Assembly (NCBI GenBank): GCA_027002375.1 | Contig: JALWZX010000011.1 | Location: 19,335 to 83,334 of the forward strand | Length of the DNA stretch: 64,000 bases | Source: a candidate division WWE3 bacterium | GTDB lineage: Bacteria; Patescibacteriota; WWE3; 2-01-FULL-39-13 | Reading direction: 5' to 3' | Shown here: positions 29,902 through 37,853 of the stretch, in pieces | Position numbering within the stretch: position 1 is the stretch's first letter | How the letters are laid out: the number at the start of each line of letters is the position of its first letter | Notes under the pieces: model-generated | What the model was told of the DNA's origin: nothing | Database searches by the model: none | Seen by the model: the letters and a program-made list of their open reading frames with translations, nothing else | Made by a program: the position numbers and the translations under genes

Positions 29902-31221
29902 ATGACCCATAAAGAACTCTATGAAATTCGCCGGGTTAAGGCCTGTGGCTTCTCATCGCTAATTATTATGTTGACCAACTCTATCCAAGCACTAAAGTAC
30001 GTGGTTTTAAGTTTGTCGATAATAAACACATTTTTATTATCTGTATTATTCACTACATCATTTTTGCTAACTTTATTTAGCACTTTAATCACGATTTCTC
30101 CCACATCTATACACGCCCAAACACCAATAACAGTTTCATTAGACATATCAGACACAATATTAAGAATTCAAGGCTATGCGAGTCCGTATGCAAACATAAC
30201 ATTTATAGAAAATGAAGCAGTTATAGGCACTACTCAGGCAAATGTTTATGGGGAATTCAACAAAAATATTACATACGAAAGTGAAGGTATACACACTGTT
30301 TCATTTTATTCTACAGATCAAAACTCAAGCACATCGAGTACAATTACAATAACAGTTGCTGTATACACGCATGCCGTTACAACCATTGAAGACATATTAA
30401 TTCCACCAACGATAGATATAGATAACCCTATTCATACAACTAATTCAGAAGAAATTATCACTTTTAGTGGTCAAGCGACACCAAATACAACAATAACATT
30501 AATATCTGGGGGGCTATCGAAACAAACACAAACTCTAGTAACAGGCAACTGGAAAATTACATTTACAGGTGATCAGTTCACAATCGGAACTCACACAGCA
30601 ATTACCAAAACACAAAAGTTAAATGGCACATTAAGCGAAAATTCAAAAACTATTACTTTCAAGATTAACGAATACATCCCACCTGAACCTGAACCAACAC
30701 CTATACCTACCCCAGAAGAAACTACAGAAACATCAAAAAGCAAAAGTGATGAGACTAAGGGAAATGACGACGAAGACAAAAAAGAAGACAATACTGAGAA
30801 CAAAGATACAAATATAGTTAGCAAAATCATAACTAAGATAAATGAAATAATTAACGGTAATGGCAATTCTGAGATTGAATATTCATGCAATCTACACCCT
30901 TACTTAAAAAACTTTGACTATAATGGAAATTGTTTCATACCACATCGAACAGAAGAATTCGTAAACACTGTAACATACTGGACTAAAAACTGGCGTGAAA
31001 CAACAACCGCCATAAAGGGCTTCTTCGCAAACATTAATGCAGGTGAAAATTTAGACAACCTATCACCAAACGAAAAGCAAAAATTAGAAAAAGAGATTAA
31101 ACGATGTGACCTTGACAACGACAATTTATGCACACTTAAAGACTTTTCGATACTATTATATTATACTAATAACATCGAAGTTACAGTTCAAACTGACAAA
31201 AGTCAGGATATAAGAAATTAG
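29902..31221 (+). CDS. exported Ig-like protein with dockerin-like calcium loops
   Basis: Protein of 439 residues. The first ~70 residues, partly encoded by family A copy A3, form a long signal ending SIHAQ. Two Ig/Big-like domains follow (~75-155 and ~165-255; LRIQGYASPYANITF and ITFSGQATPNTTITL). Then come a Pro/Glu/Lys-rich linker (~262-310) and a C-terminal part with two F-hand-like loops: D339-Y-N341-G-N343 and D403-L-D405-N-D407-N-L-C-T-L-K-D414. The second has the dockerin spacing of Asp/Asn at 1, 3, 5 and 12. The loops are ~64 residues apart, unlike the ~20-30 of classical type I dockerins. The next gene encodes a cohesin domain. The ATG at 29902 is preferred to the in-frame TTG at 29884, which would overlap the previous gene. 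Confidence 0.7.
   Translation: MTHKELYEIRRVKACGFSSLIIMLTNSIQALKYVVLSLSIINTFLLSVLFTTSFLLTLFSTLITISPTSIHAQTPITVSLDISDTILRIQGYASPYANITFIENEAVIGTTQANVYGEFNKNITYESEGIHTVSFYSTDQNSSTSSTITITVAVYTHAVTTIEDILIPPTIDIDNPIHTTNSEEIITFSGQATPNTTITLISGGLSKQTQTLVTGNWKITFTGDQFTIGTHTAITKTQKLNGTLSENSKTITFKINEYIPPEPEPTPIPTPEETTETSKSKSDETKGNDDEDKKEDNTENKDTNIVSKIITKINEIINGNGNSEIEYSCNLHPYLKNFDYNGNCFIPHRTEEFVNTVTYWTKNWRETTTAIKGFFANINAGENLDNLSPNEKQKLEKEIKRCDLDNDNLCTLKDFSILLYYTNNIEVTVQTDKSQDIRN
29929..30026 (+). repeat. repeat family A, copy A3 (inside coding sequence)
   Basis: GCCGGGTTAAGGCCTGTGGC (decayed hairpin), then CATCGCTAATTATTATGTTG, ACCAACTCTATCCAAGCA, CTAAAGTACGTGG and TTTTAAGTTTGTCGATAATA. It matches copies A2, A5, A6 and A7. 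Read in frame it gives GFSSLIIMLTNSIQALK, close to the A2-encoded peptide, and runs into the signal helix. Confidence 0.8.
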
Positions 31222-31227
31222 TGGAAC

Positions 31228-31342
31228 ACCGACAGCTTATGCAGTCGGCATTTTGCGTTTATCTCGCCAAAGCTGGTTAGGCTACGCAAAACAATCTCAT
31301 CTGATTGTTTACACAATCATGTTGAAGTTATGAATAGTAAAA
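31228..31342 (+). repeat. repeat family B, copy B1
   Basis: About 115 bases matching 59614-59727. Shared blocks are ACCGACAGC, GCAGTCGGCATTTTGC, GGCTACGC, CATCTGATTG and GTTATGAA followed by AGTAAAA. The first hairpin (CCGAC...GTCGG) and the last (TGATTGT TTAC ACAATCA) are intact; the two middle ones are decayed. It fills the gap between the dockerin-like and cohesin genes. Confidence 0.8.
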
Positions 31343-31346
31343 TATA

Positions 31347-32486
31347 ATGAAAATACATGGTTTATCTTTAGCATTAAAAATAGCAATAATACTGATCGGC
31401 TCATGGCTCTTAATACATGGTTTAGCTTCTTTGGGAACCTTTTTAGCGCTAGCCTACCCAATCTGGTGGATACTAGCTCCAAAAAAAACGTATTGCATAG
31501 CATGTCGTGCGCAAAAAGAATCTGGCTACTGTAGCTTTTGCGAAGAACCAATAAAACCACGCCAACTATATCCAAAGAACTTAAGATCTGCCATATTGAA
31601 TGCAATAACGATACTATTTCTTTCTTTATTTTCTATATTTGTCGTTTATATAGAATCACAAATAATTCAAAAAGTAATAAATATTAACACAGAAAAAACT
31701 GTAACATTCTCAATTAATGACAAAGGCCAATATAAAATGGGTGAGATATTTTCTATGGATATAGAGATAAGCGGTGTTCAAAAACCAGTAAACGCAATAC
31801 GTGCAGACGTACAATTTGATCCAAAAAGACTAGAAGTAGTAAACATATCAACAGAAAATTCGTTCGCAGATATATTCATACAAAAAGAATATGACAATGA
31901 AAAAGGGTTCGCACGGTTAACTGGTGGTCTACCTAACCCAGGCTACAATGGCAACAAAGGTCTATTCGGTACTATCTACTTTAAATCTAAAAAAGCGGGT
32001 TTAACAGAGGTAAAATTTTTACCGACATCATTAGTCCTAGCAAACGATGGTCATGGTACAAACATATTAAAAGCACCGGAATCAGCATTGTTTTTAATAC
32101 TGCCCGAAACGATTTCCGCATACGAATCAAAGAAACAAGAAGTTATATTAAAACCATTAGTATTGGGAACTCAAACCGATAAGACAAAAGATCAACTACA
32201 TCTTTACGATACTAAAACACACGATATCTCATCATCAGTCTTGGGAATGCAAGTAGAGCAACTAGACGAAAACGCTAAAAACACAGATCAAACCTCAGGC
32301 ACACAAAATCAACAGGCAAATCAAAGTGAAAAGAATACCTATAAAAAAACTACGCGAACAAAGACAAAACAATTAGCACAGGTCACGCAAGACAATCAAA
32401 CAGAAGAACAAAATATATTACAAAAAATACTAACCTACCTACATAAAATCGATATTTTTATATTAAGTATCTGGCAAATATTTTAG
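31347..32486 (+). CDS. membrane protein with zinc-ribbon-like motif and extracytoplasmic cohesin domain
   Basis: Protein of 379 residues. Hydrophobic segments at ~8-45 flank a CIACRAQKESGYCSFC motif (CxxC...CxxC, ~50-65), and a second transmembrane helix lies at ~82-102. The exterior then begins with a cohesin domain (~113-252): TVTFSINDKGQYKMGEIF, VNAIRADVQFDPKRLEVVNI, FARLTGGLPNPG, GTIYFKSKKAG. A Gln/Thr/Lys-rich linker and a short hydrophobic C-terminus (ILSIWQIF) follow. Cohesins bind dockerins; the gene just upstream ends in dockerin-like loops, so the two products may dock at the cell surface (inference). The ATG at 31347 lies within a TATAAT-like string, so that string cannot be its own promoter. 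Family B copy B1 is immediately upstream. Confidence 0.82.
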   Translation: MKIHGLSLALKIAIILIGSWLLIHGLASLGTFLALAYPIWWILAPKKTYCIACRAQKESGYCSFCEEPIKPRQLYPKNLRSAILNAITILFLSLFSIFVVYIESQIIQKVININTEKTVTFSINDKGQYKMGEIFSMDIEISGVQKPVNAIRADVQFDPKRLEVVNISTENSFADIFIQKEYDNEKGFARLTGGLPNPGYNGNKGLFGTIYFKSKKAGLTEVKFLPTSLVLANDGHGTNILKAPESALFLILPETISAYESKKQEVILKPLVLGTQTDKTKDQLHLYDTKTHDISSSVLGMQVEQLDENAKNTDQTSGTQNQQANQSEKNTYKKTTRTKTKQLAQVTQDNQTEEQNILQKILTYLHKIDIFILSIWQIF

Positions 32487-32590
32487 GCAGTTTGCGCTGT
32501 ATTAAATGTGTACGCAAAATCTACAGCACTAGCGCCTTCTCTATTCTCACAACATGCTCTCTACCTTAAAGATAAAACTCCACTGGATAA

Positions 32591-32651
32591 TGCCCGCGGT
32601 TTCGCATCGCTAATTATTATATTGGCTAACTCCAACCACGCGCTAGTTTGG
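32591..32651 (+). repeat. repeat family A, copy A4 (truncated)
   Basis: TGCCCGCGG, then GCATCGCTAATTATTATATT, GGCTAACTCCAACCACGCG and CTAGTTTGGGAAACT. It is the left two thirds of the unit with a decayed right end. It lies between the convergent cohesin and RND genes and overlaps a 63-codon open frame that I reject. Confidence 0.75.
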
Positions 32652-32656
32652 GAAAC

Positions 32657-35600
32657 TCAGAAAATTTTTGTATCCTTCTCATCTTTATATATCACATAAT
32701 ACAAAACTGGTATAAAAAGAAGCATAACAGTACCTGAAAATAGCAGTCCAGAAATAATAGCTCCACCTAAACCTCTCCAAACTGGGTCAGAAATAGTTAT
32801 GGGAATCAACCCCATTAATGTAGTTAATGAGCTTAATGCAATTGGCTCTAGCCTGCTTGCCGATGCATCAGAAATTGCTTCTTTTAGTTTCATGCCAGCA
32901 AACTCATTTTGCTTAATTTTCTCTACCAACATTATAGAATTGTTAACAACAATTCCAAACAAAGCCAATAAACCAATCAACGCAGGAAACGACAAAGGCG
33001 TGCCAGTTAAAGCAAATATAACAAACACTCCTGAGATCGCCAAGGGTATTACCATAAAAACAATAAAAGATTTTCTAAATGATCCTAATTGAATAACCAT
33101 TGTAATTATTATCAAGATCGCAGATATTATCATTGCTTCTATTATAGATTTAACAGACTTCTTATTCTCTTCATTTGCTCCACCTGTTTTCCAAGTGTAG
33201 CCTTTTTCTAGTCCTAGTTCGGTAGAAGCATATTTTTCTACTTGTTTATTCAATGTAGGTGCAGAATACCCATCTGCCACAGAAGCTGTAACATACACTA
33301 CCCTTTCGCCGTCTTCATGTGTTATATCAAATGGGTTTTCTTTTAACGTAATAACACCGAGAGATGATATTGGCATATATCCGCTTTTGGTTGGAATATA
33401 AATTCTATCTATATCTTCTGGTGTTTGAACATCAGTAGACGTTTTTAACACTATATCTTCATCATCAATGTAAACTGTATCAATTGTTCCTAAATTAAAA
33501 CCACTTGCAAAAGTTCTCAACCAAAACCCTACTTCTTTATTTGTTAATCCTAATTCACGCAATTTAGCTTCATTTGGCACGAAAGTTATCTTTCCTAAAG
33601 ACGATTTGGCAGATTTTTCGGCATCATAAACACCTTGCATCATATTCATATAATTGACCAACTTATCAGCATAGCTATTAACCTTATCTAAATCATCACC
33701 CAAAACCCTAATCTCTAAATCTGCGCCAACAGGTGGTCCACCAGAAATTTCTTTAACAGCAATATCACCAGCCGAAAAATCTGCCAACTTACCACGAAAC
33801 GTTTCTGCTATCTCAAATGATGTTTCACCTCTCATATCACTATCTACGAGTTTCACAGAAATCAAAGCCTCATTAGATGACCCACCCCCGACAGACAGCA
33901 TCGACTCAGCAAAAACCTTACCTACTTCAACAACCATATATTTTCCAACCTTTTTATACTCGGGCATACTCCTTAATTCGTTAGCCACTTTAAATGCACT
34001 TTCTCTAGTAATATCTAACTTTGTTCCAGATGGCATGGTTAATTGCACATATACAACGTCTTCATCTTTTTTGGGAAATAATTCGTTCTCAACAAATCCC
34101 ATCGGCACGAGTAAATACGAAAACAACGAGAACCCTAACACAACAACTAGCACCGTAACCCACGACTTTTTATTATTTAATATCTTTTCAATAAACACTT
34201 TGTAATATTGGGAAATACCACCCAAATCTATAAACCCAACGGATATTTTATGTGAAATCCAACCAAGATATTTGTTCTTTTCAAGTCTATTAGTAAAATT
34301 TCGTAAAACAGTCACTATATCGCTACTACCATAGTCGTTTGAATTTGCATTAATATTTTTATCATCTTTAGAGTTGGCTTTTGAATTCATGTCAGAACTG
34401 CCTGAATCACCAGAGTTAACCCTTGAATTCTCCCTGTTAAAATTCGTGTCTTTCTTGATAAACAACCTAAACACAGCAACAAGCAAAATGTAAACCAAAA
34501 GAACAAATGGCAACATAATGCTTTTACCGACGAAAATACCAAGTAGAATTCCAATAAATAAAATAATCGAACTGTAAGCAAACAACTTAACCCTGTCAGG
34601 CAATCGTGGCTTTAGAAAAATAATCATCAATGGTAGCGTAACAAGCACTGCAACGCTTGTTGATGCTAATAAAGTAGTAGACACGACAATGGGAATCGAT
34701 TTTATAAATGACCCAATTACTCCTGTTGACAACAGCAAAGGTAAAAATGCCCACACAGTAGTTAATGTAGTTGTCCAAATTGGAACTATAAAATCACGCC
34801 AAACCAATGCACCTGTTTGCCTTTCATCAAACTTTCCTGTTCTGTGGTACCTTGTCATCGCAGAAACAATAACAATCGCATCGTCAACAACCAAACCAAG
34901 AGCCAACAACAACGAAAACATCGTCAAAAAGTTTAATGACAACCCAGCAAATTTCATAACAGCAAAAGCAATCAAGAATGTTAACGGAATACTAAATGAA
35001 GCTACACTGGCCTGTCGAATTCCCAGAAATACAACTAAAACAATAAATACTAATAAGAGAGTCATAATAAAATTACTGGACAATGTGTCGAATTGATCTG
35101 CTATTAAATTCGCCGAATTATCAATGTCTGCAACTGTAAAACTACCATCGTATTCTGCTAGAGTAGAGTCGACAACCTCTTTAATATCATAATAAGTATC
35201 TTCAACCGGCTGATTTATTCTTTTATAAACACTAAAACTAACGGCACGACTAGCCTCGCCATTTTCTCCTATAACATATGTCGCCGTAATTTGATCTTTT
35301 GGCGCTTCAACAACATCTGCCACATCAGACAGAACAACTTGCGCAGGCGTACTAGGCATTGGCGATTCAGCAACTTCAATAGAATTAGCCGGGTCAACAA
35401 CTCTTTGTGTAGCTCCTAAATCTAAAACCATATTTCTAATGTCATCGACACTAACAATGGTAGAATCTAGTGTTACCGAAAAGGAATTTCTACCAGTCTC
35501 TACACTACCAGCTGGATAACTTTTTAATTGGGAATCAATCAAAGATGCAAGTTGAGCCGGGTTCAAATTGTATTGTTGCAATTTCTCTAAATCTACAACA

Positions 35601-36211
35601 ATCTGAACCTCTAAAACTTCTTCACCATTAAGCTCCACCCTATCAACTTTTGGTAAATTCTCAATTTCATCAGACAAATTACTAACCAATGTCATAAGAG
35701 ACGCATCATCTTTATCAGTCAAAAGCGCAAATGTCCAAATAGGCACATCTTCAAAATCAATCCGCATGACCTTTGAATCTAAAGCGTCATCAGGCAGGTT
35801 ATTAACAGAATCAACCGCTTGCTGAACATCTGTAACGGCTTTATCAGGGTCAAACTTAGATTCAAACTGTACTTTTATAATAGATAAATTTTCTTTTGAT
35901 GTGGAACTCACACTTTCGATTCCATCTATAGACAGAATTTCTTTTTCAAGCGAGTTTGTAAGAAGAGTTTCAACATCTTCAGGGCCAGCACCAGGTAAAA
36001 CTGTTGTAACAATAACAATAGGAATCTTAATTTCAGGCATAAAACGCCTAGAAAGTTCTTTATAGCTATAAATTCCCAATATTAAGATACTTAAAATAAG
36101 CAAAATTACAAATCTAATATTCGTTATATATTTATAGAAAAACTTCTTTTCTAGTCCTGAATCATATCTTAATTGTTGTAAATATTTAGAATCACTATCA
36201 TTTCTTTTCAT
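32657..36211 (-). CDS. RND family efflux permease
   Basis: Proton-driven export pump of the AcrB/MMPL-like RND superfamily, 1184 residues, in the cytoplasmic membrane. It has the two-fold RND layout: TM1 (~30-48), a large outer loop (PGAGPEDVETLLTNSLE, SISTSK-type signatures), a TM cluster with the proton-relay motif GLVVDDAIVIV near residue 440, a Ser/Asn/Asp-rich cytoplasmic linker (~600-640), then a second TM, a second loop (VQLTMPSGTKLD) and a final TM cluster (NNSIMLVEKI). It follows the adaptor gene by 77 bases, so the two form an operon. In a monoderm cell without outer membrane channels the substrate and route are unclear. Confidence 0.93.
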   Translation of the reverse strand: MKRNDSDSKYLQQLRYDSGLEKKFFYKYITNIRFVILLILSILILGIYSYKELSRRFMPEIKIPIVIVTTVLPGAGPEDVETLLTNSLEKEILSIDGIESVSSTSKENLSIIKVQFESKFDPDKAVTDVQQAVDSVNNLPDDALDSKVMRIDFEDVPIWTFALLTDKDDASLMTLVSNLSDEIENLPKVDRVELNGEEVLEVQIVVDLEKLQQYNLNPAQLASLIDSQLKSYPAGSVETGRNSFSVTLDSTIVSVDDIRNMVLDLGATQRVVDPANSIEVAESPMPSTPAQVVLSDVADVVEAPKDQITATYVIGENGEASRAVSFSVYKRINQPVEDTYYDIKEVVDSTLAEYDGSFTVADIDNSANLIADQFDTLSSNFIMTLLLVFIVLVVFLGIRQASVASFSIPLTFLIAFAVMKFAGLSLNFLTMFSLLLALGLVVDDAIVIVSAMTRYHRTGKFDERQTGALVWRDFIVPIWTTTLTTVWAFLPLLLSTGVIGSFIKSIPIVVSTTLLASTSVAVLVTLPLMIIFLKPRLPDRVKLFAYSSIILFIGILLGIFVGKSIMLPFVLLVYILLVAVFRLFIKKDTNFNRENSRVNSGDSGSSDMNSKANSKDDKNINANSNDYGSSDIVTVLRNFTNRLEKNKYLGWISHKISVGFIDLGGISQYYKVFIEKILNNKKSWVTVLVVVLGFSLFSYLLVPMGFVENELFPKKDEDVVYVQLTMPSGTKLDITRESAFKVANELRSMPEYKKVGKYMVVEVGKVFAESMLSVGGGSSNEALISVKLVDSDMRGETSFEIAETFRGKLADFSAGDIAVKEISGGPPVGADLEIRVLGDDLDKVNSYADKLVNYMNMMQGVYDAEKSAKSSLGKITFVPNEAKLRELGLTNKEVGFWLRTFASGFNLGTIDTVYIDDEDIVLKTSTDVQTPEDIDRIYIPTKSGYMPISSLGVITLKENPFDITHEDGERVVYVTASVADGYSAPTLNKQVEKYASTELGLEKGYTWKTGGANEENKKSVKSIIEAMIISAILIIITMVIQLGSFRKSFIVFMVIPLAISGVFVIFALTGTPLSFPALIGLLALFGIVVNNSIMLVEKIKQNEFAGMKLKEAISDASASRLEPIALSSLTTLMGLIPITISDPVWRGLGGAIISGLLFSGTVMLLFIPVLYYVIYKDEKDTKIF

Positions 36212-36288
36212 TTTAAAATTGAAAGAGAGTTAAACTAACTATATTGCTTGAATTACAGGCATAGAGAATTTCATGCGTCGAAAAAGCC

Positions 36289-37692
36289 TCACTTCACACA
36301 TATTCCTACGCCATCTTCGCTAACAACTTTATCACCTTCTACAACATTTCTGTTCATAATCACAGATTCATCATTAGCCAACCCACTATAAATATAAGCA
36401 AACTCCCCATAAAGCGGGCCAAGTTCAATCTTTTTACTCTTTGCAATACAATCATCACCAATAAGTAGAACATATGCTCCATCTTGTGTGTTATGAATAG
36501 CATCAATAGGAATATAAACACCTTCTGAATTCCCCGTATCATTTGCATAACCTAGAGGCACCTTAACCATAACAAATTCTTTGTTGCCCAAGATCGCATT
36601 ATATTGCTCTGGTATATCATACAAAATTGAATAAAGAGTTCCACGTGTAGCCTCATTAGAAACAAAACTAGGCAGAACTTCAAAACTGTCATTATCTAAA
36701 CTAATAATACTTGGCGATGTGGCAGAAACATTTTTTGCAGTGTTTTTTGAAACATAAGCAGTTGCTGTAATATCAGATGAATCACCTAGTATTGTAGCAA
36801 TTGGCGTTCCTGGGGAAACAAGTTGACCCTTTTTTATGAAAACTTGTTGAACAACACCAGTAAAAGGTGAAGCTGGATACAAAAGTGATTCTTGAATTTT
36901 AGCTAAATCGAGCTGTAATTTTAAAATTTCATGGTTTAAATCTAACGCCTTTTCTTGTACGTTAATTTGTTCAATTGTAGCGTCTTTTTGTAGCTCAGAA
37001 AGTTTGCTTGGTGGGTTATTTTTATCAGTTTGGTACTCTAATTGTCGCAAACCAGATTTCGCATTTTCAAGAGAAGCCTTAAATTGTGCCCGTGACATTT
37101 GCATAGTTAAATCACCAGTTGCATCTATGATTTGATCCAACTGCGCTAAGATTTCCTCATTATAACTTATTAAATCTTTAGTGCCCTCTATCGATTTTTT
37201 ATTAATCTCAGCTAATTCATCGGAGTTCTCGTCAGCTAAATTTGCAATATCTTTTTGTTTTTTCAGCAAATCTTTTTGGTCATTATATGTTGCCTCAAAA
37301 TTCTCGTACTGTTTTTGGGCAAGCTGTCTAGAAACAGTTTGCGCACTTGCACCTTGATAATTAGAAGACAAGCCTGCGAGCCAATTACCACGCTTGACAG
37401 CTTGCCCCTCATTCACGTAAATCTTCTGCACTACACCACCAGTTTGTGCTACGACAGTAACAACTCCGGCTTTATCAATTTGTGCTTGCACTTTTATATA
37501 TGGAAATTTGCCGACTTTATACAGTTCAACCGATTTACTAATAGATTCACTGGTATTTATATGTTTTGTTTGGTTCTCGTGTTTAATTTGTCTAGAAACA
37601 ACTAATAAACCCAACAAGACGGTTAAGAGAATAAAAAAAGAAACTATTGTATAGTTACCTATAAAATTTGTAAATCGCTTAAGAACATTCAT
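36289..37692 (-). CDS. HlyD/MFP-type membrane fusion adaptor
   Basis: Adaptor subunit for the RND pump, 467 residues. An N-terminal transmembrane helix (TIVSFFILLTVLLGLLVVS, ~13-32) precedes a barrel-lipoyl module (GVVTVVAQTGGVVQKIYV, GQAVKRG), a long coiled coil (~125-260, Gln/Leu/Lys-rich) and the matching lipoyl half (SPFTGVVQQVFIKKGQLVSPG). Beta-barrel and membrane-proximal domains follow, with Cys residues at the end (GVGICVK). The open frame extends 40 codons upstream to 37812, but that part is encoded by repeat family A copy A5 and lacks any conserved feature, so I chose the Met at 37692. Confidence 0.88.
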   Translation of the reverse strand: MNVLKRFTNFIGNYTIVSFFILLTVLLGLLVVSRQIKHENQTKHINTSESISKSVELYKVGKFPYIKVQAQIDKAGVVTVVAQTGGVVQKIYVNEGQAVKRGNWLAGLSSNYQGASAQTVSRQLAQKQYENFEATYNDQKDLLKKQKDIANLADENSDELAEINKKSIEGTKDLISYNEEILAQLDQIIDATGDLTMQMSRAQFKASLENAKSGLRQLEYQTDKNNPPSKLSELQKDATIEQINVQEKALDLNHEILKLQLDLAKIQESLLYPASPFTGVVQQVFIKKGQLVSPGTPIATILGDSSDITATAYVSKNTAKNVSATSPSIISLDNDSFEVLPSFVSNEATRGTLYSILYDIPEQYNAILGNKEFVMVKVPLGYANDTGNSEGVYIPIDAIHNTQDGAYVLLIGDDCIAKSKKIELGPLYGEFAYIYSGLANDESVIMNRNVVEGDKVVSEDGVGICVK

Positions 37693-37773
37693 ATCTAATG
37701 AAATATAGCGTAATCGGATAACAATAGCAATATTACTTAAATCATAATCATACAAATTAAACTCCTCGAGCTG

Positions 37774-37853
37774 AAACCCGTTAGTTTTATCGCTAATTAT
37801 GGCTAACTCCATTTACGCATTAAAGTGCGGGTTATGAGATTGGCGACAATAAT
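37774..37853 (+). repeat. repeat family A, copy A5
   Basis: AACCCGTTAGTTTTATCGCT, AATTATGGCTAACTCCATTT, ACGCATTAAAGTGCGGG, then TTATGAGATTGGCGACAATA. It lies between the HelD-like gene and the adaptor gene and overlaps the last codons of the HelD-like gene and the spurious N-terminal extension of the adaptor. Confidence 0.75.

Noticed and set aside
32508..32699. 63-codon open frame between the cohesin and RND genes
   Set aside because: It is mostly the translation of repeat family A copy A4 and runs into the end of the RND gene on the other strand.
37693..37812. 40-residue N-terminal extension of the HlyD-type adaptor
   Set aside because: It is encoded by repeat copy A5 and the following leader, and lacks a signal. 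The Met at 37692 sits just before the transmembrane helix, as usual for adaptors.
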